From: Bacteroidota bacterium
GTDB lineage: Bacteria > Bacteroidota > Ignavibacteria > Palsa-1295
Length of the DNA stretch: 49,313 nucleotides
Assembly (NCBI GenBank): GCA_030706385.1
Contig: JAUZOQ010000013.1
Span: forward strand, 1-49,313
Reading direction: 5' to 3'
The position numbers and the translations under genes are program-made. Each line of letters opens with the position of its first letter. Positions within the stretch are counted from its first letter, which is position 1. This document shows positions 9,601-19,338 of this stretch, one piece after another. Under the pieces are notes generated by a model. The model was not told where the DNA came from. It did not search any database and saw only the letters and a list, made by a program, of their open reading frames with translations.

Positions 9601-12531
9601 CTATGGTGAGAATGTCACCGGAACTTTGATGTTGTCAGGTCCTAGTCTGAAGGCGAGATCGCCGTAGAAAACATAATCATCAGGGAGTTCAGGGATCTGA
9701 TCTTTGGATGAAACCAGAAAGTATTCAGACTGTGATGGGTTAAGAAATTTCGAAGAGGGTGATACCATACATTCTAGGGACTCATATCTATTTTTCGATT
9801 CCAATTCCCGGCATTCGCGGATCACTAATCGAAATGGTGAGGGTTTTGCAGGATCTGCAAGGCCGCCTCTGAACTTTAGGGTATAAGTCAGTGAATCATT
9901 TTTTGCGAATTCAAGCCTGATCTTGGCATCGCGCAGATCAAACCCCGCGTTAACAGCAGCCGATTGGTCCGGTCGAAGAATCTGGAATGCGATATCGGTA
10001 AAGAGGTCATAGTCTTCTCTGGAAAGAGAGCATGAGAACGAAATAGCACCTTCCCCAGGATGTGCTTTGAATCGATACAGATAAGTATCCCCTTCAGAGA
10101 TTATTGTGTCAATATACCGCTGGTATCCTTCAACATCAATATGCCCTGACTCCAACGATAGTTCTGAGGCGCTTGAATTTGTTATTTCGATTCTCCCGGA
10201 AGCAGTCCCCTTCGATGGAAGTGAGAGCCATTCAGGTCGAACATCAAATGGTGTTGCCGTCACATTCAAATCCACAGATGACTCCGCTTCATCATCCGAA
10301 GCGAGACCGCGTTTTACATCAATTTCCCAAACACCGTGCTGTAAATCATCTCCTGTGATAATTCGAGACGACTCATCATTGTCACCGGGTGAGAGATGAA
10401 CCCGCGAGAATGTTCTTCCATCATTATTGATAATGATCGCATCGACATTTGATTTTAGGTCGCGTGAACTCAGAGACACTTTCACGGCCTTTGTTCCGGC
10501 CGGAATTGTGAAGAATTCTCTGTCCAATCTGCCCGAATGAACTTTGATATCCTTCACTTCGGATTTGAATGAATTTTCCTGGGAAAGGACATGTGGTATT
10601 ACGACGGTGTTCCATAACTCGAACTCCGGTACGGAATTCACAGAGGCGCCCTTTGGATAGCCTAAGATCTTCGCGCAGTAGACTCCGGGTTTCTGTAGCT
10701 GTTTGGAATCGTAATTCACCAGGACCTGAAACGAACCTTCACCCCTTCGATAGATGCTTGACTGTACCGGTTCAAGCCACGTTGCCGTCGAGCGAAGTTC
10801 ATATGCGTTAAAGCTCAGCATCTTTTCCCGAGATTTTGATGAAGATGAAGATGATTCAAGAGGCAGGATATTAAACATTGTGCGGTCTCCATTCTTCGGA
10901 TAGAGACCTGTTCTGTAGTATGCTGCAGTGCCTTTCCTAACACTGTTGGGTACAGCTACAGAAATCAAATATTGGCGAGGGTGTATATTCTTCCGGTGCC
11001 ATTCTGCGAGATATTCGAATGCATTCGGGACATTCACCATTCCAGATCCTTGATCGAGGAGCGTCATGTTCGCCAAAGGGGTTGCACCAGCTTGTAAAGC
11101 ACGCTTGATCTCATTGGAATTGGGCCTGTAATCTGGAAACATTTGCTTCATCCCGGAGATGAGTATCGCGCAACAACCGGAAGTATAAGGTGAAGACATT
11201 GATGTCCCATTATACCTGTCTCCCATGACATAGTCCGGCACTGTGCTGATAGCAGTGCCTGGACTGACGATATCAGGCTTTGCAAGTTCGCCTCCACGAG
11301 ACGAGAAATCCCAGACCACAGGTCGCGACATCTTCAAACCGTAGAGATCTCTTCCCGTATCGTCAGGTAGACCGGCACCGCTTGTAATTACCGTTCGCGC
11401 CGATCCGGGCAATCCGATATTTGATAATCCCGGTCCATCGTTACCTGCGGAAATACAAACGGTGATCTCAGGATGCGCATCCAGAAGAGAGTCAAGCCAT
11501 TGATCCATTACACTATGCCCCTCGATCTCTGAACCGATGCCGAAACTCATATTGACGATTACGGGCTTACCCGTTTCCTGTGCGATCTTAACAACATAGA
11601 GATAGGCTCGTTTCATAGAACCGGATACGGTCACTCCGTCCATCGTATTATCGGCAAATTTCAGCGCAATCATTTCTGCGCCGGGAGCAACACCATTGAA
11701 TCCAGTCTGCCCATCAATTCTATTGCCACCTGCAATTCCTGCAACATGTGTTCCATGACCGCCATCGGCGAAATACAGATTGATTCTTTTTTCTTCAGGG
11801 AATATGTTTACAGCTCCAGTTAAGAACCTTCCGTCGTTATCAGACTCGTCCTTCGCAGCGCGAAAATGGAATACGTTCTGGTTTTCTTTATAATTGGAAA
11901 GTACAGTTTCGTCGGCAAGCGAGCCATCAGCATCACCATCGACGATCGCCAGCCAATGATCCTTTGAATCTTGAAAGATCAGAACTCCGAAGTTATCGTT
12001 CTTCTTGTCGTTAAAATTAAGATCACCCAACCCATTCTGGAATTTGCTCTCTGCAAGACTGGCGAAGAAATACTTGCCGTCGTAGGATTGGATTGCTACT
12101 TTATCCAGTCCTGTGAGTACCGATTTGCCATTTACAATCACCTTATCTCCGCTACGTTCAGCTGGTTGCCAATATAGATCGCCGGTCCCGGCAAAATCTT
12201 GGACATCAATGATCTTCTTCTTTCCTTCCGAGGTTTGCAGCAATCCCGCAATGCCCGGATCTACTCCATCATCGAGAATGGCAATGATCGTACCTCGTCC
12301 GTCGTAAGTAGGGTGACTCTTCAAATAGTTTTCGATTCCGCAGGCATCTAATGAGAGAAAGCTCCAATTCGAATTTGTGGCCCCTTTTTTTTCAGAAGCC
12401 ACAGGTGAGGACTGCCTTACAGCTGTGTCAGCTGGAATGGCTTGTTCCTTTTTCGGTCGGGTTTGGGAAAAAGCCGAGTTCGTGCATGAAAGTACAGTCC
12501 ACACCAGCAGAAAACAAATTTGTCTCATCAT
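9601..12531 (-). CDS. exported S8 serine peptidase, tripeptidyl-peptidase-II-like
   Basis: A subtilisin-family protein of 976 residues from the ATG at 12531; the reading frame is open further to a TTG at 12549, but the signal peptide fits the shorter form (MMRQICFLLV... ending near AFSQT). The triad is Asp87 (ILDDGVDPG), His258 (GGHGTHVAG) and Ser443 (GTSMSSP), with oxyanion Asn in SAGNDGPG. The roughly 170-residue insert between Asp and His and the DGVDPG motif are marks of tripeptidyl peptidase II, which releases tripeptides from N-termini. The C-terminal half is beta-rich. Cytosolic in eukaryotes, but exported here. It probably feeds peptide uptake; the peptide-binding lipoprotein gene lies just beyond tRNA-Phe. 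Confidence 0.88.
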   Translation of the reverse strand: MMRQICFLLVWTVLSCTNSAFSQTRPKKEQAIPADTAVRQSSPVASEKKGATNSNWSFLSLDACGIENYLKSHPTYDGRGTIIAILDDGVDPGIAGLLQTSEGKKKIIDVQDFAGTGDLYWQPAERSGDKVIVNGKSVLTGLDKVAIQSYDGKYFFASLAESKFQNGLGDLNFNDKKNDNFGVLIFQDSKDHWLAIVDGDADGSLADETVLSNYKENQNVFHFRAAKDESDNDGRFLTGAVNIFPEEKRINLYFADGGHGTHVAGIAGGNRIDGQTGFNGVAPGAEMIALKFADNTMDGVTVSGSMKRAYLYVVKIAQETGKPVIVNMSFGIGSEIEGHSVMDQWLDSLLDAHPEITVCISAGNDGPGLSNIGLPGSARTVITSGAGLPDDTGRDLYGLKMSRPVVWDFSSRGGELAKPDIVSPGTAISTVPDYVMGDRYNGTSMSSPYTSGCCAILISGMKQMFPDYRPNSNEIKRALQAGATPLANMTLLDQGSGMVNVPNAFEYLAEWHRKNIHPRQYLISVAVPNSVRKGTAAYYRTGLYPKNGDRTMFNILPLESSSSSSKSREKMLSFNAYELRSTATWLEPVQSSIYRRGEGSFQVLVNYDSKQLQKPGVYCAKILGYPKGASVNSVPEFELWNTVVIPHVLSQENSFKSEVKDIKVHSGRLDREFFTIPAGTKAVKVSLSSRDLKSNVDAIIINNDGRTFSRVHLSPGDNDESSRIITGDDLQHGVWEIDVKRGLASDDEAESSVDLNVTATPFDVRPEWLSLPSKGTASGRIEITNSSASELSLESGHIDVEGYQRYIDTIISEGDTYLYRFKAHPGEGAISFSCSLSREDYDLFTDIAFQILRPDQSAAVNAGFDLRDAKIRLEFAKNDSLTYTLKFRGGLADPAKPSPFRLVIRECRELESKNRYESLECMVSPSSKFLNPSQSEYFLVSSKDQIPELPDDYVFYGDLAFRLGPDNIKVPVTFSP

Positions 12532-12653
12532 TTCGTAAGAATCCATCAATTTGAAGTAAGATTTTAACGCATAATAAGCAGGTTGGTTCGGAAGAATGAC
12601 AATATTATGAAACTACCCGTCCTTCATTCAGTGTTAACGCACTCGCATTTCGG

Positions 12654-12729
12654 GGTCAGGTAGCTCAGTTGGTAGAGCAAAGGACTGAAAATCCTTGTGT
12701 CGGGGGTTCAATTCCCTCCCTGACCACCA
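12654..12729 (+). tRNA. tRNA-Phe (anticodon GAA)
   Basis: The acceptor GGTCAGG pairs with CCTGACC. The D arm is TAGCTCAGTTGGTAGAGC. The anticodon stem AGGA/TCCT closes a loop with GAA, and the T arm is GGGGGTTCAATTCCCTCC. The discriminator A is followed by an encoded CCA at 12727-12729, unlike tRNA-Thr and tmRNA in this window. Confidence 0.96.
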
Positions 12730-12815
12730 CTTCTTTACTTGTGTGCCTAAAACTTTCCTGCGACTTCTTGTACGGCTTCTTGGTTAAAAGCTGAGATATT
12801 TTTTCACGCTATGCT

Positions 12816-14555
12816 ATGAGTATCCCTACAAAAATTATCATTTTCTCTCTTGCTACGTTTCTCGTTATTGCCGGCTCCGGATGTAAGCGAGAGGAAACTA
12901 CCCATTCGCACTCTGCCAAGAGTGGCAAGAAATACGGCGGTCGATATACGATCAATGAGCTTCGTGGTAATCCATCCAGCATGGATCCGGTGCGAATAAA
13001 TAGTAAGATCGAAGATGATGTAGCCAATAATATTTATGACCGTTTGATCGATAATAACAGCACGCTCGATCTTGTCCCCGAACTTGCGAAGAGTTGGGAG
13101 ATCTCGTCTGACGGCAAGGTGTACACCTTTCATCTTCGTACCAATGCATACTTCCATGATGATGCATGCTTCCCTTCAGGCAAGGGCAGAAGATTTGTAG
13201 CAAGCGATGCTAAGTATTCGCTCGAACGTGTATGTGATCCAAAAACCTTCAGTATCGGCTACTATGTATTCCAAGATATTGTGCAAGGGGCAAACGATTA
13301 CTTCAATCGCGATTCGATCGAACAAACGGGGCGACACGTCGATGGAGTAACAGGATTTCAAGCGCCGAACGATACAACGTTTATTATCACCCTCACGAAA
13401 CCATATGCTCCTTTTCCCGAGCATTTGGCAACGAGCTTTGGTTTTATCGTACCGAGAGAGGCGGTTGAAAAATATGGAAAAGACTTTTCACGCCATCCGA
13501 TCGGAACAGGTCCGTTCATATTCGATCATTGGAATGATGACGAAGAAATTCTCTTGAAGCGAAATCCCAGATACTGGCAAATCGATAGCACAGGAAACCA
13601 GCTTCCGCTTCTCGATGAAGTAAAATATACATTTATCAAGGACGATAAAACACTATTTGCGAATTTCGAACGTGGCGTGCATGATGAGGATTTTACAATA
13701 CCGACGGAGTTCTTTCAGAATATCGTCACTCCGGATAAGAAGCTAACGCCTGAATATGAGAAGAAGTATCAACTTCAGCACGTGACGGCGATGAATAGTT
13801 ATTTCATCGATATTCTCTGTACTTCTCCTCAGTACTCAAACCTCGCGCTTCGCCGTGCAATGAGCTTTGCGATCGATCGTTCACAGATCGTTAAATACGT
13901 TTTGAAAAACATGCCTCACGGCTCTGCTGAAAATGGGATCGTTCCGCCTGGATTCAAGAACTACCCTATCAGTGAAGTTCATGGTATATCCTATAATCCA
14001 GACAGTGCTCACTACTGGCTTAAGAAATCAGGTTACGGAGAAGGTGGCAACGAGTTAATTATTACTCTTTCTGTCTATAATGAACCACGACCACTACAGA
14101 TTGCAAATGCGATCCAAAGCATGTGGCAAACCACTCTCGGTGCGAAGGTCGATCTTCACGTTATGCAGGCTCAGCAGCTAATCGATCAATCCGAAGATGG
14201 GAAGCTTGACCTATGGGTTACCCGTTGGTACGCTGATTACCCGGAGGTTGAAAATTTCCTCAGTCTCGAATATGGAAGGTTTGTTCCACCAAGCCTATCT
14301 ATGAAAAGCTACCCCAATAGCACCCGATGGAATAATAATGAATTCAATAAGTTTTTCGAGCAGGCACTTGTAACAACAGATGAAGTAGAAAGAGACAAGC
14401 TTTACGCAAAAGCCGAGAACATCATGGCGTATGAATCACCGGCCATTCCGCTTTTTTACGAGGAGCATTACAGGCTCTTGCAGCCATGGGTTCGTGATAA
14501 CCCGCTCGACCCGATGAATAGGATCGATCTGAAATGGGTGTGGCTGGATAAGTAA
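12816..14555 (+). CDS. oligopeptide/dipeptide ABC transporter substrate-binding lipoprotein
   Basis: A 579-residue SBP_bac_5 (OppA/DppA type) protein. The N-terminus is a lipoprotein signal with Cys23 in IAGSGC, so it should sit on a membrane facing the periplasm. Family features include LVPELAKSWEISSDGKVYTFHLR, the VCDPKT/YAPFP region, and GTGPFIF. It binds peptides and hands them to an ABC permease. No permease or ATPase is adjacent; DppC/DppB-type permeases are at 29192-31402 on the other strand. ATG 12816 is used because the ATG at 12811 hits a stop after one codon. Aspartokinase follows 39 nt downstream on the same strand. Confidence 0.9.
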   Translation: MSIPTKIIIFSLATFLVIAGSGCKREETTHSHSAKSGKKYGGRYTINELRGNPSSMDPVRINSKIEDDVANNIYDRLIDNNSTLDLVPELAKSWEISSDGKVYTFHLRTNAYFHDDACFPSGKGRRFVASDAKYSLERVCDPKTFSIGYYVFQDIVQGANDYFNRDSIEQTGRHVDGVTGFQAPNDTTFIITLTKPYAPFPEHLATSFGFIVPREAVEKYGKDFSRHPIGTGPFIFDHWNDDEEILLKRNPRYWQIDSTGNQLPLLDEVKYTFIKDDKTLFANFERGVHDEDFTIPTEFFQNIVTPDKKLTPEYEKKYQLQHVTAMNSYFIDILCTSPQYSNLALRRAMSFAIDRSQIVKYVLKNMPHGSAENGIVPPGFKNYPISEVHGISYNPDSAHYWLKKSGYGEGGNELIITLSVYNEPRPLQIANAIQSMWQTTLGAKVDLHVMQAQQLIDQSEDGKLDLWVTRWYADYPEVENFLSLEYGRFVPPSLSMKSYPNSTRWNNNEFNKFFEQALVTTDEVERDKLYAKAENIMAYESPAIPLFYEEHYRLLQPWVRDNPLDPMNRIDLKWVWLDK

Positions 14556-14594
14556 TGCTCTCGACCTGCGCAATTCCTGAATACATAAACTACA

Positions 14595-15968
14595 GTGTCT
14601 AGGATCGTTATTCAAAAATTTGGAGGTACATCGGTTGAGAATGCCGATGCGATGCAGCGTGCGATCGAAATCGTAAAACGCCACGGTATCAAACGTGGTA
14701 TCCGCCCGTTAGTCGTGCTTTCGGCTTGTGCAGGTGTTACCAATCTTCTGATTCGCATCGGAGAGCTTTCCCTTCTCGGTAAGATCGATCAGGCACATAA
14801 GTCGATAAGTGATCTCGACCATCGACATTTTGGCATTTTGCATGACCTTCATCTCTCGCTACGCAGCGAGCAAGAGGCCTCTTTACATCTACGATACATT
14901 TGGCGCGAGCTGCGAACATTGGTACGCGGTGTAGAGCTTCTTGGAGAGCTGACTCCAAAAATGAAAGATAAACTTCTTTCCGCAGGTGAGCGAGCTTCGA
15001 CTGCTATTTTCTCTCAAGCCCTACGCGAAGATCTCTCTGAAAAAGACATTACCGTCTACCCCTACGATGCACGAGAGTTCTTCCTTACCGATTCAGATTT
15101 TGGTTTAGCGAGACCGCAGGTTGGCGAGATCACTAAGCAGATGAAGCTCATTGGGAAAAAGCTGGCTGCCGGTGGAGTCGGTGTTACTCAAGGGTTTATC
15201 GGTGCGAACAAACGCGGTGAAACAACAACGATCGGACGCGGGGGATCTGATTTCTCGGCGACGATCATGGGCGTGGCGCTATCGGCAAAAGAGATCCAGA
15301 TTTGGACAGATGTGGCCGGCATCTATACATGCGATCCGCGTATTGTCCCGCAAGCCTATGCACAACCGCTTATCTCCTTCCAGGATGCAAGCACAATGGC
15401 TTTTTTTGGAGCGAAAGTCCTTCATCCGGAAACAATCGATCCCGCAGTCCAGGCCGGCATTCCTGTTCGCGTGTTGTCGTCAAAAGACCCTGAAAGGAAA
15501 GGAACAACCATACTCACCCAGCCGCCTGACGGGGTGATCGTTGCTGGTATCGCCATTAAGAGAAACATTGTACTCGCTAAGGCTGTCTCGAATGAAATGG
15601 TACCCCAAAGCACTACCCTTTCCGTCATCTTTGATTCACTTCAGGACAAGAAAGTCATTCCTCTGGCTTCAAGCATCGCATTTGATGACGTACTGTTTGC
15701 GATGGAGCCTCATGAAAAATACTCCGAACTACACCAGCAGATCGATAGAATAGCCACCCTCCAATTCTTTCCTAAGCGGGCCATGCTAACGATTGTAGGT
15801 CAGGGATTGCTCAATAATCCTGGTATTGCTGCCCGTTTGTTTAGCTCGATCCGACACTGCAACTGTGAGATGATCTCATACGGTGGCGCCTCTAACGCGA
15901 TCAATATTGTAATTCCGGATGACGAAGTGGAGAATGCAGCAAAAAGCATTCACAAAGAGTTTTTCTAG
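14595..15968 (+). CDS. lysC: aspartate kinase
   Basis: A 457-residue monofunctional aspartokinase that phosphorylates aspartate as the first step to lysine, threonine and methionine. The start codon is GTG, placing the signature KFGGTS at residues 8-13. Other marks are the kinase GRGGSDFSAT motif, LLSAGERAS, and FGAKVLHPETI. The C-terminal ~150 residues form ACT-type regulatory domains (VGQGLLNNPGIAARLF), so end-product feedback is expected. The length fits the lysine-sensitive single-chain group and shows no homoserine dehydrogenase fusion. It ends 2 nt before the convergent lipoprotein gene. Confidence 0.96.
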   Translation: MSRIVIQKFGGTSVENADAMQRAIEIVKRHGIKRGIRPLVVLSACAGVTNLLIRIGELSLLGKIDQAHKSISDLDHRHFGILHDLHLSLRSEQEASLHLRYIWRELRTLVRGVELLGELTPKMKDKLLSAGERASTAIFSQALREDLSEKDITVYPYDAREFFLTDSDFGLARPQVGEITKQMKLIGKKLAAGGVGVTQGFIGANKRGETTTIGRGGSDFSATIMGVALSAKEIQIWTDVAGIYTCDPRIVPQAYAQPLISFQDASTMAFFGAKVLHPETIDPAVQAGIPVRVLSSKDPERKGTTILTQPPDGVIVAGIAIKRNIVLAKAVSNEMVPQSTTLSVIFDSLQDKKVIPLASSIAFDDVLFAMEPHEKYSELHQQIDRIATLQFFPKRAMLTIVGQGLLNNPGIAARLFSSIRHCNCEMISYGGASNAINIVIPDDEVENAAKSIHKEFF

Positions 15969-15970
15969 AC

Positions 15971-16885
15971 TTACCGAAAAGAAATCCAACCGCTTGGAAG
16001 TCCGTCCGAGGAAACGTTAGTCATGGGATAATTCCGGTCCTTATCGATATAACGAATTCTTTTGAACTCCAACAAAGTGAACGGTGATGGGCCCTTGTAT
16101 TTAAGGCTATCTCCATAGCAGAGAGGTTCGAGCGTAACGATAATATTCCCACTGGGAACATTCATTGCCTGTGGCTTCCACCCGCCCGGATATGGATAGA
16201 AATCACGCAGACTATCGCTATCGTGTCCTGATGGATTCGAGAAAAGGCCGTAAAAGAAATTTTGATGAGGAGTAAAACTGGAATCCGTTGCCCACAAGCC
16301 ATACATCCATCCTTCCGGAGGGACTTTCAACGATGAGAGTGATGGGGATTGTGCGGTGCCACTCAGATTCATCAAATAGTACTCGTGTATGTAGGCAAGG
16401 GTATCTGTTGAGGTCGAAGTGAAGACCAGACTTCCAGCAAGGGCTGAGTAATCGCCAATGTGTATTGCGTGGTCAAGTGTAGCAAATAGAGATTTGGTGC
16501 CAGTGTTGTAGATAAGATCGTGAGCTTCCAGAAGGGGGAATTGAAGCGTAGCATCTGTATTTGCCGGCTGAAAGCAAACCAATATTCCGGTTATACTATC
16601 AACCGGTTGAGGACCTTCGAAACTTCCAACTAATGTTGCAGTATCCTCTGCGGAAGTCGATCGAATTGTCAATTGCTTCATTGGCTGCCAGACGCTATCT
16701 TGTGCGAACCGCAACCAAAGAACATACTTCTCCCCTTGGCGCGGATCATGGACTCCTTTGGCGTTAATTACAAATGTCAGCAGAGTACTATCATGAGAAG
16801 ATTCTGCCGGACCGGAGCTGCTATCCTTGCAGCCAATTGCTAGTACAAATAAAAGAAGAACCGGAATAACAAAGAATATTTTCAA
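15971..16885 (-). CDS. lipoprotein of unknown function
   Basis: A 304-residue protein read from a TTG codon at 16885 (no in-frame ATG nearby). It has a lipoprotein signal ending VLAIGC, with Cys19 as the lipid-attachment residue, followed by a Ser/Gly linker (KDSSSGPAESS). The remainder is beta-type, with many Thr, Ser and Asp and no membrane helix. No family was recognised. It is tail-to-tail with lysC (2 nt apart) and 9 nt downstream of the AtuA-like small protein on the minus strand, so it may be the last gene of the atuA operon. Confidence 0.7.
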   Translation of the reverse strand: MKIFFVIPVLLLFVLAIGCKDSSSGPAESSHDSTLLTFVINAKGVHDPRQGEKYVLWLRFAQDSVWQPMKQLTIRSTSAEDTATLVGSFEGPQPVDSITGILVCFQPANTDATLQFPLLEAHDLIYNTGTKSLFATLDHAIHIGDYSALAGSLVFTSTSTDTLAYIHEYYLMNLSGTAQSPSLSSLKVPPEGWMYGLWATDSSFTPHQNFFYGLFSNPSGHDSDSLRDFYPYPGGWKPQAMNVPSGNIIVTLEPLCYGDSLKYKGPSPFTLLEFKRIRYIDKDRNYPMTNVSSDGLPSGWISFR

Positions 16886-16894
16886 GCTGAAGAA

Positions 16895-17263
16895 TTATTT
16901 TCTCTTTTTTACAACACGAGTCTTCGTGATTTGTTTCTTCATAAGCGCCGGCGGCACATCAATTTCCATGCGAAGCAATGCTGAGGCAATGGTCTTCCCC
17001 TGAGCGTCCTGCTTCAGGCTAACCGTTCCTCCCCCGCCCAGGGTGTTATGTAGAAGAAAATTTAGAGCCCAAAGATTAGGAAGTTCAAAACGCTCGACTT
17101 TGCCATTACAAATTCCCTTGAAATGCTTTTTGACCGCGGCGGCTGTAACCTTGGCTTTGATGAGTGAATAAAACTTCTCTTCCCTTGCGATCAAACCAAC
17201 ATTTGCAGCATCTCCCTTATCCCCCGATCTCGCATGACAAATTTGAAGTAATTGTACTTTCAT
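16895..17263 (-). CDS. AtuA C-terminal-like small protein
   Basis: A 122-residue protein starting ICHARSGDKGDAANVGLIAR, which is characteristic of the C-terminal (ferredoxin-fold) part of AtuA-type proteins. It also carries GGGGTVSLKQDAQGK and a basic tail ending VVKKRK. Its ATG shares one base with the TAA stop of the DUF1446 gene (TAATG at 17261-17265), so the two halves are made together. In Pseudomonas AtuA both regions are one chain; here they are two. A role as partner of the larger subunit is inferred. Confidence 0.82.
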   Translation of the reverse strand: MKVQLLQICHARSGDKGDAANVGLIAREEKFYSLIKAKVTAAAVKKHFKGICNGKVERFELPNLWALNFLLHNTLGGGGTVSLKQDAQGKTIASALLRMEIDVPPALMKKQITKTRVVKKRK

Positions 17264-18639
17264 TATTTTACTTCCTCCACAATAACTCTCGGGATGACCG
17301 CCGTTTTCTTAAGAAGTGCGGGCCAATAGGCAACAACATCGCTAGGCTTCGGACGGCCGCCGGCGAATCCTGTAACACTTGGTGGTCCGGTCAGAATAAG
17401 CGGAGCGATATTCTTGCCGAACTCGATAATTGAATTCTTATCCTGCCCGCGCACGGCAAATTTGACAACAACCTCTTGAACTTGCCCATAATCAACCTCC
17501 GTCAACGGACCATGGCAACTGTCGACTCCCAGAAATTCAGTACGCATTTCATCGAAAGTGCAGCCTGCCTTTTTCAATCGTGAGCGCAAGATCTTATCCG
17601 ACAATTTCGCTTTCTCCATTGCATCGGGCCAGGTATAGGTGAGTGTTCCTTGGGCAGAATACCCATCGTTATAGGACATCGAAACTTTGTAGGAATCCGT
17701 GGCCGGCCTTCCTTTGATACCGAATACTCTAACTCGGTCCTTTCCCAAATCTTCAAGCTGAATCGAAGTGAAATCAGCTATGCAATCCGGAGTTATATAT
17801 TCCTTAGGGTCACCAATCTCATATAGGAGCTGCTCTGCAACGGTTTGACGAGTTACCATTCCACCCGTCTTGGGATGCTTGGTAATGACGAATTCACCGT
17901 TGGGGTAGGCCTCAGCGATCGGGAAGCCAATATTTGCAAAATCTTTAACGCTCTTCCAGTCGGCAGAAAAATTTCCCCCGGAGCTTTGTGCCCCGCATTC
18001 AAGGATGTGACCTGCGACAGTTCCGGAGGCGAGTTTGTCCCAATCATGCTCACTCCATCCAAATTCGTAGATCATCGGTGCGAGTGTAAGGCCAGTGTCG
18101 GTAGTCCTTCCAGTAATCACGATCTGAGCACCTTGACGCAAAGCCTCGACGATTGGCATTGCTCCGAAGTAGACATTGGCACTAAGCACCCTGCTGCGAA
18201 CAGATGTGAGTTGTTCGCCGGTTTCCATATTCTTCAGTTCATGTCCATGAGCGAGAACCGAATCCAACGTGTCCAGTATATTATCTCCCAGTACTATGCC
18301 AACGCGAATAGGAATGCCTCGCCTCTTGGCGAGAGCGAAGATTGCATCGCGGCATGCTTCGGGGTTGACACCTCCTCCATTTGTGATAACTCGAATTTTT
18401 TTTTCGACTATATCCGGGAGAATAGACTCTATCACTTCAACAAGATCTTTTGCATAGCCAGCTTTGGGATCGCGAAGTTTCTGCTTTTGCATGATCGACA
18501 TCGTGACCTCGGCCAAATAGTCCATCATCATGTAATCGATAGGCGATTTCGCGTTCGCCAGGCGCACCTGATCGATTGGTGCCGACGGGAGATCACCCCA
18601 AAATCCTTGGCCCGATGCGATCCTAATTTTATCTTTCAT
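17263..18639 (-). CDS. AtuA/DUF1446 family protein
   Basis: A 458-residue DUF1446 protein. It begins IRIASGQGFWGDLPSAPIDQV and has the conserved segments DYMMMDYLAEVTMSI, VITNGGGVNPEAC, ITGRTTDTGLTLAP, ECGAQSSGGNFSADW and VFGIKGRPATDSYKVS. Family members belong to the acyclic terpene utilisation (Atu) cluster of Pseudomonas and to acyl-CoA degradation clusters, but the reaction is not settled. No acyl-CoA carboxylase or dehydrogenase genes lie beside it, so a terpene role here is unproven. It is coupled to the small AtuA-like protein. Confidence 0.85.
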   Translation of the reverse strand: MKDKIRIASGQGFWGDLPSAPIDQVRLANAKSPIDYMMMDYLAEVTMSIMQKQKLRDPKAGYAKDLVEVIESILPDIVEKKIRVITNGGGVNPEACRDAIFALAKRRGIPIRVGIVLGDNILDTLDSVLAHGHELKNMETGEQLTSVRSRVLSANVYFGAMPIVEALRQGAQIVITGRTTDTGLTLAPMIYEFGWSEHDWDKLASGTVAGHILECGAQSSGGNFSADWKSVKDFANIGFPIAEAYPNGEFVITKHPKTGGMVTRQTVAEQLLYEIGDPKEYITPDCIADFTSIQLEDLGKDRVRVFGIKGRPATDSYKVSMSYNDGYSAQGTLTYTWPDAMEKAKLSDKILRSRLKKAGCTFDEMRTEFLGVDSCHGPLTEVDYGQVQEVVVKFAVRGQDKNSIIEFGKNIAPLILTGPPSVTGFAGGRPKPSDVVAYWPALLKKTAVIPRVIVEEVK

Positions 18640-18687
18640 CCGGAAATATGTTAAAAATCATTCGCTAAGAACAACGGCCAATGGTAT

Positions 18688-19338
18688 TTAGTTGGAATCG
18701 GCCTTCTTCAGTCGGTAGAGGGGTACGGCTGCTATCATACCGATTATCGGAGCAAGTATGTAAAGCCAGAGAAATTCCGTATGCCCGCTAATGAAGGCTG
18801 GCGCGATGCTCCTCGCTGGATTCATTGAGGCTCCGGTCAATGGCCCCGCAAACAGAGCAGTAAGAGTTACAGCAGACCCAACGAGAATGGCTGCAAGAAC
18901 TCTGTTCCTGATATTCAGCAATTCGGTCAGGGCAACTGATACCATCAGGACGAATGAAATAACAATTTCGATACCTCCGGCTACCCATGGGGAGACGCTA
19001 GGCAGAGTTGAGCCAAGCGTTGAGTCTTTTGGAGCTAACAGGAGAAGAATGATACTTGCAATCGCAGCTCCGCTTATTTGTGATGTAATATGGATGATCG
19101 ATCGTTTTGGAGAAAATTTTCCTGCGATGATCAGAGCAATTGTCACTGCCGGATTGAAATGGCTTTCGGCAAATCTCCCGACGAGAGCAATAGCAAGTGC
19201 CACTCCAAATCCCCATAGAAGGCAGACACCAACATGAGTGAGTGAACCATGGCTCACTTCATTCAATACGATAGCACCGGTTCCTATGAAGACAATAATA
19301 AATGTCCCTATGACTTCCGCAATGATGTATTTTTTCAT
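18688..19338 (-). CDS. aquaporin-family channel, probable arsenite exit channel (AqpS-like)
   Basis: A 216-residue MIP-family channel with six helices and both pore loops: HFNPAVT (NPA at 62-64) and SMNPARS (NPA at 173-175, Arg176). By hand alignment with AqpZ, the selectivity filter is Trp42/Ala161/Ala170/Arg176. The water-channel His is replaced by Ala, giving a wider pore as in glycerol-type channels. Its start overlaps the arsC stop by 4 nt (ATGA at 19335-19338). In Sinorhizobium meliloti, AqpS next to ArsC lets arsenite leave by diffusion in place of ArsB/Acr3. The arsenite role here is inferred from that gene pair. Confidence 0.82.
   Translation of the reverse strand: MKKYIIAEVIGTFIIVFIGTGAIVLNEVSHGSLTHVGVCLLWGFGVALAIALVGRFAESHFNPAVTIALIIAGKFSPKRSIIHITSQISGAAIASIILLLLAPKDSTLGSTLPSVSPWVAGGIEIVISFVLMVSVALTELLNIRNRVLAAILVGSAVTLTALFAGPLTGASMNPARSIAPAFISGHTEFLWLYILAPIIGMIAAVPLYRLKKADSN

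Noticed and set aside
12816-15968. Peptide-binding lipoprotein and lysC as a functional operon
   Set aside because: They are close and on one strand, but there is no metabolic reason for coupling; recorded as neighbours only.
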